Assembly (NCBI GenBank): GCA_045223915.1
Contig: JBGUZU010000010.1
Coordinates: 1 to 27,505 of the forward strand
Length of the DNA: 27,505 nucleotides
Origin: Ruminimicrobiellum sp045223915
Lineage (GTDB): Bacteria > Elusimicrobiota > Endomicrobiia > Endomicrobiales > Endomicrobiaceae
Direction of reading: 5' to 3'
Notes under the pieces: model-generated
The model's input: the letters and a program-made list of their open reading frames with translations, nothing else
Database searches by the model: none
What the model was told of the DNA's origin: nothing
Program-made: the position numbers and the translations under genes
Shown: positions 16,598 through 23,800 of the stretch, in pieces
How the letters are laid out: each line of letters starts with the position of its first letter
Position numbering within the stretch: position 1 is the stretch's first letter

Positions 16598-18022
16598 TTA
16601 ACTTTTAAAAGATTTTGTTATTGCAAAAGTTTTTTTACCTTTTTCTACATGTACCACTATTTGTTCCTGAGAAACAACATTCGATGATGAATCCAAATAT
16701 TTAATATTTAATGTATGAATTCCTTCCGGTAAATATATTCTGCTCATATTTATTTGTTCCGGTAAAGTTCTCCAGGATCTTTTATCGGCTTTTTCAATTA
16801 AAGAATTTGCAATGTTTAATACACTGTTGGTTAATATGCTTAACCCGTAAGTATCTTTGTTTTCGTGTTGTCTTACCTGGTCTGTAATAACTTTTGAAAG
16901 AACATATCTGCCTACGGCTCTTGCTATCGTTTTTGCATATACCGATGAAGTTTCATCTTGCAATGCATTTATCAATAAAGTTCCTATATCGCTTGCTTCA
17001 TAACTTTTGTATTGCAAACCGGTTTCTTTGTTTTCGAAATTCAGTTCTTCCACAATGAAAGACGAAATTCTGTTTTCATATTTTTCATATTGAGGGAAAG
17101 CGATTTTTAAGTAACTGTCGGAAATACCCGCCTGTACTGCCGATATTACTTTTTGTGCTTTTTCCTGTTCGTCATTTTCAATTTTTGCGGATGTAAAATA
17201 CGGCCATGCTTTATAGAAAGACATTTCCGTTATATGATCTATTTTTTTCGGTGATAAACCGTTATAGTTTACTATTATAACTTCACCGCCGTTACCGTTT
17301 TGTACGGGAGCAGACACGGAATATTGTTCTTTTAAATCTTTAGCTTCCTGCGAAAAACCTAACTTTGTGTACAAATAATATAAACTTGATATTAAATCTT
17401 TCGGTGGTTCCAAATTGTATTCGTTGGCATGTTCATAATTTTTTAAAGCGAGTTTATAAGATACAAGTGCATCGTTATAATATCCGGCATTTTCGTAAAC
17501 TATTCCCATGAAATATCTTATAAACGGATCATCCGTATAAAATGCTTTTCCTTTACTGTCGGTAACTTGTTTTTTCAGCAAGTTGTCGAACTGTCTTGCT
17601 TCAACTACTGCTTCGTTATCTTTACCTTGCAAAATGTAGTTTAGTGCACAAAAAACATTTACATAAGCCATTTCGTAAGGGTTACCGTAATACGGAATTA
17701 CGTTATCGTTTGAAAATAAAGATACGGTTCCCGCGGAAATACTTTTTGTATAGTTTTCGTCGTATATCTGTTTTGCCTGTTCGAAAACGGCATTGCTTTC
17801 TTCATACTTTTTTGATAAATGTTTTAAAAAACCCAAATCGAGATAATATAACAGTTTGTTCTTGTTTCCGTAAGATTTTTCCGATGAAGAAGTTAAACTT
17901 TGTGCCTGTTCGGTATGGTTGGTCATCATGTCTTTTTCAAGTTTTGAATAGTAACTGTTTAAACTTGAACATGAACACATTATAAAAACAAAAAGTGTTA
18001 ATAAAGAGTATAACTTTTTCAT
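16598..18022 (-). CDS. COG3014-like TPR lipoprotein, copy 2
   Basis: This 474-residue lipoprotein has a short hydrophobic leader and cysteines at a lipobox-like position (FIMCSCSS, C16/C18). Its tetratricopeptide-like helices include YEMAYVNVFCALNYILQ and DPFIRYFMGIVYENAGYY. The C-terminal beta region carries SWRTLPEQINM and IKYLD. It is clearly a paralogue of the gene just upstream, sharing these blocks in order. The start codon overlaps the upstream stop by one base (TAATG), a sign of coupled translation. Proteins of this type (COG3014) are often found next to LpoB-like genes; an envelope role with a murein synthase is inferred from that context. Biochemical function is unknown. Confidence 0.85.
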   Translation of the reverse strand: MKKLYSLLTLFVFIMCSCSSLNSYYSKLEKDMMTNHTEQAQSLTSSSEKSYGNKNKLLYYLDLGFLKHLSKKYEESNAVFEQAKQIYDENYTKSISAGTVSLFSNDNVIPYYGNPYEMAYVNVFCALNYILQGKDNEAVVEARQFDNLLKKQVTDSKGKAFYTDDPFIRYFMGIVYENAGYYNDALVSYKLALKNYEHANEYNLEPPKDLISSLYYLYTKLGFSQEAKDLKEQYSVSAPVQNGNGGEVIIVNYNGLSPKKIDHITEMSFYKAWPYFTSAKIENDEQEKAQKVISAVQAGISDSYLKIAFPQYEKYENRISSFIVEELNFENKETGLQYKSYEASDIGTLLINALQDETSSVYAKTIARAVGRYVLSKVITDQVRQHENKDTYGLSILTNSVLNIANSLIEKADKRSWRTLPEQINMSRIYLPEGIHTLNIKYLDSSSNVVSQEQIVVHVEKGKKTFAITKSFKS

Positions 18023-19488
18023 TAATGTCCTTTAAAAGAGTTCGTTAACAAAAATCTGTTTCTGTTCTTTCTTATTTTAGCTTTAAGTTCTTTTGTTTCA
18101 ACTACCCTACCGTTTTTATCCAAATACTTTATTATTATATTATATTTTCCTTTAGGTAAACTCAATGTCGCCATATTTACTTGTTCCGGCAAACTTCTCC
18201 AGGATCTTAAATCTACTCTGTTAAGTGTGTTTGATCTTTCTTTTACCGTTCTGATTTTGTCTGCCGTATCTCTGTCGAGTCGTTCCAACAATCTTATTTT
18301 GTTGTTTTTACTTAAATCTCTGTCGTTTAAAATATCTTGTTTTTTTTGTTCGTAATGTTCGCGAATATATTCTATTTCTCTAAAACCTGCAACATATTTG
18401 TTTATTCTTGAATAAAATACTGATCTGTAATTAGGTTCCGGCAAATGTTTTTCCAGTATTGCCGCAATATCGGTTACAAGATAACTTTTCGAATGATACT
18501 TTTTTGTGCTGTCTTGTTCGTCCGTTGCTTCGATTTCAAAAGATTTTATTCTGTTATAATATTCCTGATATACGGCAAATGCTGCAGATACTTCATGAAC
18601 ATTAAATTCTCTTTCCACTTCGTATCTGTACATGTTGTTTGTTTTGTAATAGTTTGCCCATGCGAAATCAAAGGTTAAAGTTACAACTTCTTCAACTTTT
18701 TTCGGGGCAAGTCCGTTATAGTTTACTATAAACAATGTTCCGTTATCGTTGGTGTACAGTTGTTTTGCATAAGGATAAGTCTTTCTTAAATTTTTTGCAT
18801 CTTGTTCAAGCCCGTAATGGCAATAAATGGTGTACAAATTGTTCACTAAATCTTCCGGAACTTTCATATCGCAAATGTTGTAGTTTGCATAAGCCAAAAG
18901 TGCCAACTTGTAAGATACCATCGCATCGTTAAGGAACCCTGCATTTTGGTATACAAGTCCCATAAAATATCTTATGAAAGGATCATCTTTATACAAAGCA
19001 TTTTTTTCGTCTATTTTTACTTTATTGAAAAGGTTGTTAACTTGTCTTGCTTCAACGGCGGCTTCGTCTCTTTTGCCTTTTAATCTTCTTGTTTTTAAAT
19101 AGTTTAATGCACAAAAAAAGTTTGCATATGCCATTTCATAATTTTCACCCAAATAGTAACTTGGTAACAATGTGTCGTCGTTGAAAAATGTTGAAGTGTA
19201 ATCTTTCATTGAATAAATATATTTTGCTTTTTCGAAGGTTTCGTTGCTTTCTTTATAATTGCCGTTTAAATGGTACAAAAAGCCGAGTTCCAACGAATAT
19301 AAAAGTTTGTTATATTTATCGCAATTTTGATAAAAATCCGAAGCAAAATCAACAGCACCACTTATATCCCTTTGTTCTATAAGTGGTGCTAATGTATTAT
19401 GAAATTCGTTTACTTTTGTTGTTGCACAAGAAGTTAAACTTATGAATATTAACGATAGTATAAAATATTTAACTCTTTTTAAGTGCAT
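18022..19488 (-). CDS. COG3014-like TPR lipoprotein, copy 1
   Basis: This 488-residue lipoprotein has a canonical lipobox LTSC (C21). The TPR-like segment includes YEMAYANFFCALNYLK and DPFIRYFMGLVYQNAGF, and the C-terminal beta region has SWRSLPEQVNMATLSLP and IKYLDKNG. It differs from its downstream paralogue by an inserted basic, helical stretch (about 385-430, with REHYEQKKQDILNDRD) before the SWR motif. It starts seven bases after the lpoB-like stop, with no obvious Shine-Dalgarno of its own, so coupling with lpoB is likely. An outer-membrane-anchored, periplasm-facing location is inferred from the lipobox. Confidence 0.85.
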   Translation of the reverse strand: MHLKRVKYFILSLIFISLTSCATTKVNEFHNTLAPLIEQRDISGAVDFASDFYQNCDKYNKLLYSLELGFLYHLNGNYKESNETFEKAKYIYSMKDYTSTFFNDDTLLPSYYLGENYEMAYANFFCALNYLKTRRLKGKRDEAAVEARQVNNLFNKVKIDEKNALYKDDPFIRYFMGLVYQNAGFLNDAMVSYKLALLAYANYNICDMKVPEDLVNNLYTIYCHYGLEQDAKNLRKTYPYAKQLYTNDNGTLFIVNYNGLAPKKVEEVVTLTFDFAWANYYKTNNMYRYEVEREFNVHEVSAAFAVYQEYYNRIKSFEIEATDEQDSTKKYHSKSYLVTDIAAILEKHLPEPNYRSVFYSRINKYVAGFREIEYIREHYEQKKQDILNDRDLSKNNKIRLLERLDRDTADKIRTVKERSNTLNRVDLRSWRSLPEQVNMATLSLPKGKYNIIIKYLDKNGRVVETKELKAKIRKNRNRFLLTNSFKGH

Positions 19489-19495
19489 TATTTAC

Positions 19496-20101
19496 TTAAG
19501 CTTTATATTTGCTTTTTCCTACAACTTTTTTAATTTTCTTTTGACCTATCCAAACTTTTTCGTTTGTTTCAATGTCGATAAGTTCAAGTTCTGTTTGATA
19601 ATATTTCAATGTTGTTTTTCCTGCTGCATCGGTTATTGTGTTTATTTGCCCTTTCAACATATAATCGGCACCTAATTCTTTACCGAATTTTTTTACTGTT
19701 GCAGGATCTGAAAAATCTGCCTGGTCCATTCTTTCTTCTCTTATTTCTTCTCTTTGATCTTTGGATGCAACGAAAGATGCTTTACCGGAATTTAAAAGAG
19801 CGATTTCAAGATCTTTTGTAAATGTTTCGGTGCTTATGTGTTCATCGCTTTTGTTCAAAATTGTTCCGACAATAATTCTCGGCTTAGCTTGTTTTTTCAT
19901 CATGAAATTTTCTAACCAAGGTCTTGATAATGAATCTTCAATCATTTCACCGGCAACAAGTTTGGAATCTGTATCGTTCCAGTTACCGCTCAAATCAATT
20001 TGTTCGTTTTCATCTACTCTTGTAACTTTCGGTGCTGAAGAGCAAGAAAACAATACTACTGCAAAACTTAACAAACAACCCATCAAAAATAATTTCTTCA
20101 T
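19496..20101 (-). CDS. LpoB-like penicillin-binding-protein activator lipoprotein
   Basis: This 201-residue lipoprotein (lipobox LFSC, C20) belongs to the LpoB family. Support comes from IDLSGNWNDTDSKLVAGEMI near 37-56, PRIIVGTILNKSDEHI, the FTKDLEIALLNSGKASFV helix, and the ADYMLKGQINTITD strand. In E. coli, LpoB is an outer-membrane lipoprotein that reaches through the murein to stimulate PBP1b. No class A PBP gene lies in the window, so the partner is unknown. The start is supported by a good SD (AAGGAG) and a promoter with a perfect -10 box. It heads an operon of four genes ending with the MetH activation gene. Confidence 0.9.
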   Translation of the reverse strand: MKKLFLMGCLLSFAVVLFSCSSAPKVTRVDENEQIDLSGNWNDTDSKLVAGEMIEDSLSRPWLENFMMKKQAKPRIIVGTILNKSDEHISTETFTKDLEIALLNSGKASFVASKDQREEIREERMDQADFSDPATVKKFGKELGADYMLKGQINTITDAAGKTTLKYYQTELELIDIETNEKVWIGQKKIKKVVGKSKYKA

Positions 20102-20147
20102 TTTAACTCCTTATTTATATTTTATTTTCAAAATATTCTATCCGATT

Positions 20148-20177
20148 ATTATACTAATTATTGTTGATTATTATCAA
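20148..20177 (-). promoter_or_regulatory. Promoter of the lpoB-COG3014 operon
   Basis: On the minus strand TTGATA (20172-20177) and a perfect TATAAT (20148-20153) are 18 bases apart. Transcription would start near 20141, 40 nt before the lpoB-like ATG. It fires away from the + strand element promoter at about 20236, so the two are divergent. Confidence 0.78.
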
Positions 20178-20235
20178 TAAATTAAAATTGTTTGAAAATG
20201 TAAAAATTATAGATTATGAATCTAAATATAAAATT

Positions 20236-20244
20236 TGCTAAAAT
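20236..20244 (+). promoter_or_regulatory. Extended -10 promoter for the structured RNA element upstream of the R-M genes
   Basis: TGCTAAAAT is an extended -10 box (TGn plus TAAAAT) with no good -35 at 17 bases. Transcription would start near 20251, about 15 nt before the outer stem of element A. A short dyad TAGATT-ATG-AATCTA lies just upstream at 20210-20224 and could be an operator. Confidence 0.4.
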
Positions 20245-20265
20245 GTTTTTAACTTAATATTGAAT

Positions 20266-20455
20266 GTTTTTTGGATTCTGCGAAAGCAGAACCGCTTTTG
20301 TGAAAGCAAAAGTAGTTACCAGTCCAAAAACAGTCGTCTTTAAAAGCAAATCAAATTCATTTGTTTTGTTTTTAATTTATACTCTTTGCCCTTCGGGGCA
20401 AAGACGGCGGCTGTTTAGGTCGGCTGGTAACTGCCTAAACAGTCGTTTTTATTTT
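20266..20455 (+). ncRNA. Structured RNA-like element A (candidate attenuator or small RNA)
   Basis: Pairings read from the sequence: outer stem P1 20268-20275/20323-20330 (TTTTTGGA with TCCAAAAA); P2 20276-20281/20286-20291 (TTCTGC-GAAA-GCAGAA); P3 20295-20301/20306-20312 (CTTTTGT-GAAA-GCAAAAG); P4 20384-20391/20396-20403 (CTTTGCCC-TTCG-GGGCAAAG); terminator-like P5 20408-20419/20434-20445, followed by TTTTTATTTT. The P5 loop CTGGTAAC (20424-20431) is a perfect complement of GTTACCAG (20315-20322). The 5' arm of P5 (CGGCTGTTT, 20408-20416) can instead pair with AAACAGTCG (20328-20336). GAAA and UUCG tetraloops on this strand favour a + strand RNA. A second copy follows. I do not recognise the class. 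Confidence 0.6.
20408..20455 (+). terminator. Terminator-like hairpin of element A
   Basis: A 12-bp stem (20408-20419 with 20434-20445, one G-T pair) has a 14-base loop and is followed directly by TTTTTATTTT. The large loop and its complement upstream make it unlike a plain terminator. Confidence 0.65.
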
Positions 20456-20507
20456 GTTAAAACTTCCCAAAAGTAAAAACATTTAATTATTAAAACAACT
20501 TAATAAA

Positions 20508-20690
20508 TTGTTTTTGGAATTCTGTGGAGAGCAGAACCGCTTTTGTAAAACAAAAGTAGTTACCAGTCCAAAAATAGTCATGTATTAATAGACATATCGT
20601 TTGATATGTTTTCTTCTCGCTATATCTATGTACAAATATTTATGGCTATTTAGGTTTGGTATCTTACCTATTTAGCCATTTTTTATTTAC
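20508..20690 (+). ncRNA. Structured RNA-like element B (second, diverged copy)
   Basis: Same plan as element A. P1 is 20511-20518/20567-20574. P2 is 20520-20525/20531-20536. P3 is 20540-20546/20550-20556. P4 is 20592-20598/20603-20609 (ACATATC-GTTT-GATATGT, a completely different sequence from P4 of A). The terminator-like hairpin is 20642-20655/20666-20679, with a 2x2 mismatch, followed by TTTTTATTT. The strand GTTACCAG recurs at 20559-20566 and can pair (TACCAG with TTGGTA, 20656-20661) with the terminator loop. The alternative helix AAATAGTCAT (20572-20581) with ATGGCTATTT (20642-20651) is also kept. It ends about 50 nt before the methyltransferase start. Confidence 0.58.
20642..20689 (+). 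terminator. Terminator-like hairpin of element B, just before the R-M operon
   Basis: ATGGCTA pairs with TAGCCAT, and TAGGT with ACCTA, separated by a TT/TT mismatch, with a 10-base loop and then TTTTTATTT. Readthrough of this hairpin would be needed to transcribe the R-M genes from the upstream promoter. Confidence 0.55.
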
Positions 20691-20710
20691 AAAAAGATCT
20701 TTTCTCTGAA

Positions 20711-20730
20711 CCTTTCCAAAAACGAAAGGG
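20711..20730 (+). promoter_or_regulatory. Hairpin that can hide the methyltransferase ribosome-binding site
   Basis: CCTTTC (20711-20716) can pair with GAAAGG (20724-20729) across a seven-base loop. The 3' arm contains the Shine-Dalgarno AAAGGGA that serves the ATG at 20737. The hairpin is short (6 bp), so it may be only a modest brake. Confidence 0.4.
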
Positions 20731-20736
20731 AAAGTA

Positions 20737-21804
20737 ATGAAAGAGGAAGAAAAAGAAACTTATTTGCTGTTGTTAGAATTACTAAATAAAAATAGTCTGA
20801 ATGAAATTGTAAATAAATTATTTATTCACAAAGGAACCTTAAAAAGATGGTTGGAAAAGAAAAAGGTTCCAGATAACTACTATAACGATATAAATCATCT
20901 GTTAGGTGATAAATATAAAAATAAAAATACATTTAGAGAGATAGACCAATTTTATACAACTCCACAGATTGCAAAATATTGCTTTAATAAAACTTTAGAA
21001 ATATTAAAAATTTTAAATATTGATGAAAAAAAATATATTTTTATAGAGCCAAGTGCAGGCTCTTGTAGCTTTTATAGTATCTTACCAAAGAAAAGAAGAA
21101 TAGGAATAGATATAGAGCCAAAAGGAATATTACATAAAGAATTAATAAAAATTAATTATTTAGATTTTATTCCAAAAAGCAATAAAAAATATATAGTAAT
21201 AGGGAACCCTCCTTTTGGTTTAAGGGGAAATCTTGCCTTAAGATTTATCAATCATTCCTATAATTTCGCTGATATTGTCGCCTTTATTTTGCCTCCATTA
21301 TTTAATAGTACGGGTAAGGGCGTTCCTATGACAAGAGTTGTTGGATACAAATTGGCACATAGTGAAAAACTTCCTTTAGATTCTTTTGTATACCCCGATG
21401 GTAAAAAAATAAACATATCAACTATTTTTCAAGTATGGACAAAAATCAATTTAGATAGGTTAAAAATTGAACCTAAAAAGAAATGTAAAACATATATAAA
21501 AATTTATTCTTTATCAGATGGCGGTACCCCTAGTAGTACAAGAAATAAAAAAATGATAGGTAAGTGTGATTTTTACTTGCCATCAACTTGTTTTTCCGGA
21601 ATGAAACTATACAAGAATTTTTATGATTTGCCAAATAAAAGGGGATATGGCATTGTCTTCCTCAAAAGCAGAAAACAATTGGAAAATATCTTTATCAATA
21701 CCGACTGGAAACAAACTGCATTTCTATCGACAAACAATGCTTTAAATTTAAGAACAGATTTAATAGAAAATATATTAATAGAAAGAGGCTTTTATGACAA
21801 ATAA
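20737..21804 (+). CDS. Type II N6-adenine DNA methyltransferase with N-terminal HTH
   Basis: This 355-residue protein carries SAM-dependent amino-methyltransferase motifs: a motif-X-like FYTTPQIA (72-79), motif I EPSAGSC (104-110), an acidic motif-II region GIDIEPKG, and catalytic NPPF (157-160), the form used by N6-adenine enzymes. Residues 19-46 (NSLNEIVNKLFIHKGTLKRW onward) look like a helix-turn-helix, which could bind the target or act as an autoregulator. The C-terminal 150 residues, probably target recognition, are not assignable. The gene overlaps the endonuclease gene by 11 bases. It runs opposite to its neighbours on both sides, as expected for an acquired module. Recognition sequence unknown. 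Confidence 0.88.
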   Translation: MKEEEKETYLLLLELLNKNSLNEIVNKLFIHKGTLKRWLEKKKVPDNYYNDINHLLGDKYKNKNTFREIDQFYTTPQIAKYCFNKTLEILKILNIDEKKYIFIEPSAGSCSFYSILPKKRRIGIDIEPKGILHKELIKINYLDFIPKSNKKYIVIGNPPFGLRGNLALRFINHSYNFADIVAFILPPLFNSTGKGVPMTRVVGYKLAHSEKLPLDSFVYPDGKKINISTIFQVWTKINLDRLKIEPKKKCKTYIKIYSLSDGGTPSSTRNKKMIGKCDFYLPSTCFSGMKLYKNFYDLPNKRGYGIVFLKSRKQLENIFINTDWKQTAFLSTNNALNLRTDLIENILIERGFYDK

Positions 21805-22369
21805 TATAAGTGAAATAGAACAGAAATTAATTGATATTTTAGAAAAGATGGTTATAGAAGATATGCCAGATATGTGGAAAAACTCAAAATTTTTAAAACA
21901 AAGAATGTTACAGATAGATAAAAGAGGAAGTGTTGGAGAGAGATTCTTTACCCAGGTATTAGTTGAATTATATCCTAGAAGAATAGAATATAAAGATGGT
22001 GATCAGGGAGATTGGGATTTGAAAATTAATAAAATTAAATTTGAAATAAAAACATCTTCTTTAGATAAAAGTAATAAATTTCAAAATGAAGGGTTAAAAA
22101 AGAATGGTGATTATGATGGAATATTATTTTTGGGGATAGCCCCTAATGATTTATATATTAAAATAGTAAGAAAAAAAGATATAGATTTTGATAACTTACA
22201 ATTACATAGCGATACGGGTATAACGAAATTACATAATAGGGGTAAAGATAATACAAGAGATAATGCAACAGGAGCCGGTTATAAATGCGATTTTAAAATT
22301 CATGAAATGAAAAAAATTTTAACATTGAAAGATATTCAAAACGAATTTGAAAAATATTTTACTGCATGA
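21794..22369 (+). CDS. Putative type II restriction endonuclease, PD-(D/E)XK fold
   Basis: This 191-residue protein overlaps the methyltransferase gene and has its own SD (AGAGG) inside it. It shows a degenerate PD-(D/E)XK core: an upstream helix with RGSVGERFF (E49), then GDWDLKI (D73/D75), and FEIKTS with E84 and K86. This matches the E-x-K half of the nuclease site following a beta hairpin. Size and position after an adenine methyltransferase fit a type II restriction enzyme. The protein is rich in lysine and aspartate. I do not recognise a named family, and target and cleavage pattern are unknown. The pair should protect against foreign DNA or behave as a selfish module. Confidence 0.8.
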   Translation: MTNNISEIEQKLIDILEKMVIEDMPDMWKNSKFLKQRMLQIDKRGSVGERFFTQVLVELYPRRIEYKDGDQGDWDLKINKIKFEIKTSSLDKSNKFQNEGLKKNGDYDGILFLGIAPNDLYIKIVRKKDIDFDNLQLHSDTGITKLHNRGKDNTRDNATGAGYKCDFKIHEMKKILTLKDIQNEFEKYFTA

Positions 22370-22386
22370 TTTATAGCTAAATTAAA

Positions 22387-22414
22387 AAAACGGGAAGAAT
22401 TTTCTTCCCGTTTT
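22387..22414. terminator. Bidirectional intrinsic terminator after the R-M operon
   Basis: CGGGAAGAA (22391-22399) pairs with TTCTTCCCG (22402-22410), flanked by A and T runs that extend the stem. On the minus strand it is followed by a run of seven T, so it can also stop transcripts coming from tyrS. Confidence 0.9.
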
Positions 22415-22421
22415 ACATTAT

Positions 22422-22569
22422 TGTTGTTATTTGCTCTCAAAGGATTTCAAAATTTTAAATTATAACAAAGTATTTGCTGAATGAAGTGTACGTAAAAGAA
22501 AGCGATAGCGATTGGTACTCGATTGAGGCAAATACGAAGTTAGAATTTAAAAGAAAAATCCGTTTCGCC
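22422..22569 (+). repeat. Copy R2 of a dispersed repeat of about 150 bp
   Basis: Matches copy R3 (24858-25010, opposite orientation) over most of its length. Shared blocks include GAAAGCGATAGCG, TTGGTACTCGATTGAG and TTTAAAAG followed by ATCCGTTTCGC. In one frame (22459-22587) it stays open through a peptide with KESDSDWYSIEANTKLEF and then KRKIRFAKKIIL, ending at TAA, but a stop at 22456 and the lack of a start codon argue against a live gene. It abuts the tyrS stop. Confidence 0.75.
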
Positions 22570-22572
22570 AAA

Positions 22573-22591
22573 AAGATTATTTTATAATCTT
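22573..22591 (-). terminator. Weak AT-rich hairpin at the tyrS stop
   Basis: On the minus strand AAGATTAT and ATAATCTT pair across AAA and are followed by TTT. The stem overlaps the tyrS stop codon. It is a weak terminator candidate. Confidence 0.35.
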
Positions 22592-23737
22592 CTTAAACTT
22601 TCTCTTCCCAGCCTGCAATATCATTCCGTTTTTGATTTCAATTTCGGTGTCTGTTGTCACTTTCTCATTATCAACCTTCGCGCCGCCCTGTTCAATTAAT
22701 CTTCTTGCTTCGTTTTTACTTGCAACCATTTTAGATACAAACAAAAGTTCGGACAACTTTATTTTATCTTTATCGCACTTAAATTCTTCAATTTCGGTAG
22801 GTAAATCTTTATTTGCAAATATTTTATTAAATTCCGCTTTAGCATTTTCCGCAGCTTCTTTACCCCAATATCTTTCAACGATAATTGAGCCGAGTTTCAT
22901 CTTTGCTTCTTTCGGGTGCATTTGTTTTATTTCGTCTAAATTTTCCTGCGTTAAAAGTTCATAATAGAACATCATAAGTTCATCGGATATAGACATTAAT
23001 TTACCGAACATATCCTGAGGTTTATCGTTTAATGCAATATAGTTATTATAAGATTTGGACATCTTTTTAACACCGTCTGTTCCTACAAGTAACGGCATTG
23101 TTATAACAACCTGCGGTTCCTGTCCCGCGTCTCTTTGCATATCTCTGCCTAAAAGAAGGTTAAACTTTTGATCGTTACCGCCAAGCTCAACATCCGCTTG
23201 TAAAGCTACGGAATCGTAAGCTTGTAACAAAGGATACATAAATTCAACGATACTTATAGGAATATCCGCTTTAAATCTTTTTTCGAAATCGTCTCTGACA
23301 AGCATTTGTGCAACCGTATGTTTGGATGCCAATTTCAAAAGACCTTCTATACCCAACGCATTTAACCATTTGCTGTTAAAAACAACTTCCGTTTTTTCTC
23401 TGTCCAAAATTTTGAAAACCTGATCCTGATAGGTTTTAATATTTTTCATTATTTGTTCTTCGGTCATCATCGGTCTTGTTGCCGATCTTCCTGAAGGATC
23501 TCCGATTCTTGCAGTAAAATCACCGATTAAAAATACTATTTGGTGACCTAAATCCTGAAACACTTTTAACTTGTTTATAATAACGCTGTGTCCCAAATGT
23601 AAATCCGGAGCGGTGGGATCAACACCTAACTTTATTCTTAACTTTTTACCTGAAGCAAGTTTCTTTGCCAACTCTTCTTCGGATATAATTTCGTTTGTTC
23701 CTCTTCTTATTAATGAAAGTGCATCTGTTAATGACAT
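22577..23737 (-). CDS. tyrS: Tyrosyl-tRNA synthetase
   Basis: Class I aminoacyl-tRNA synthetase charging tRNA-Tyr. The HIGH-type motif is HLGHS (47-51), the KMSKS loop is present as KKMSKSYNNYI (about 230), and a C-terminal S4 RNA-binding domain (LFVSKMVASKNEARRLIEQG) completes it. The start is chosen at ATG 23737 (386 residues): a TTG codon three bases upstream is also in frame, but the SD (GAGGT, 23746-23750) is better spaced for the ATG. The gene follows pfkA by 52 bases on the same strand, so the two are probably co-transcribed. No T-box leader is visible in the gap. Confidence 0.97.
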   Translation of the reverse strand: MSLTDALSLIRRGTNEIISEEELAKKLASGKKLRIKLGVDPTAPDLHLGHSVIINKLKVFQDLGHQIVFLIGDFTARIGDPSGRSATRPMMTEEQIMKNIKTYQDQVFKILDREKTEVVFNSKWLNALGIEGLLKLASKHTVAQMLVRDDFEKRFKADIPISIVEFMYPLLQAYDSVALQADVELGGNDQKFNLLLGRDMQRDAGQEPQVVITMPLLVGTDGVKKMSKSYNNYIALNDKPQDMFGKLMSISDELMMFYYELLTQENLDEIKQMHPKEAKMKLGSIIVERYWGKEAAENAKAEFNKIFANKDLPTEIEEFKCDKDKIKLSELLFVSKMVASKNEARRLIEQGGAKVDNEKVTTDTEIEIKNGMILQAGKRKFKKIIK

Positions 23738-23750
23738 CAATAATTACCTC

Positions 23751-23800
23751 TTTTTTTCTAATCTTCTAATCCTCAAATCTTCCAACCTTCTAAATTGAAA
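23751..23800. repeat. Short purine/pyrimidine tandem-like repeat between pfkA and tyrS
   Basis: Imperfect repeats of the type TCTTCTAATC, CTCAAATC, TTCCAACC and TTCTAAATTG follow one another with a period of about 8-10 bases. On the coding strand this reads as repeated AGAAGATTAG-like units. It spans the end of pfkA. Confidence 0.5.

Noticed and set aside
20408..20445. T-box riboswitch (loop contains TGGTAAC, like the T-box UGGN sequence)
   Set aside because: No Stem I or specifier loop, no AGGGUGGNACCGCG consensus, and the downstream genes are not amino-acid related; the loop is better explained by pairing with GTTACCAG.
20264..20476. A 70-codon + strand frame across element A
   Set aside because: It has no Shine-Dalgarno and covers strong RNA hairpins; the frame is not kept in element B.
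20266..20690. Type III toxin-antitoxin RNA repeats, CRISPR repeats or integron attC sites
   Set aside because: Only two long copies with internal terminators and no ToxN-like gene; no short regular repeat-spacer pattern; no GTTRRRY/RYYYAAC core pairs and no integrase in view.
23738..23740. TTG start of tyrS
   Set aside because: The ATG at 23737 has better SD spacing and is the normal start codon.
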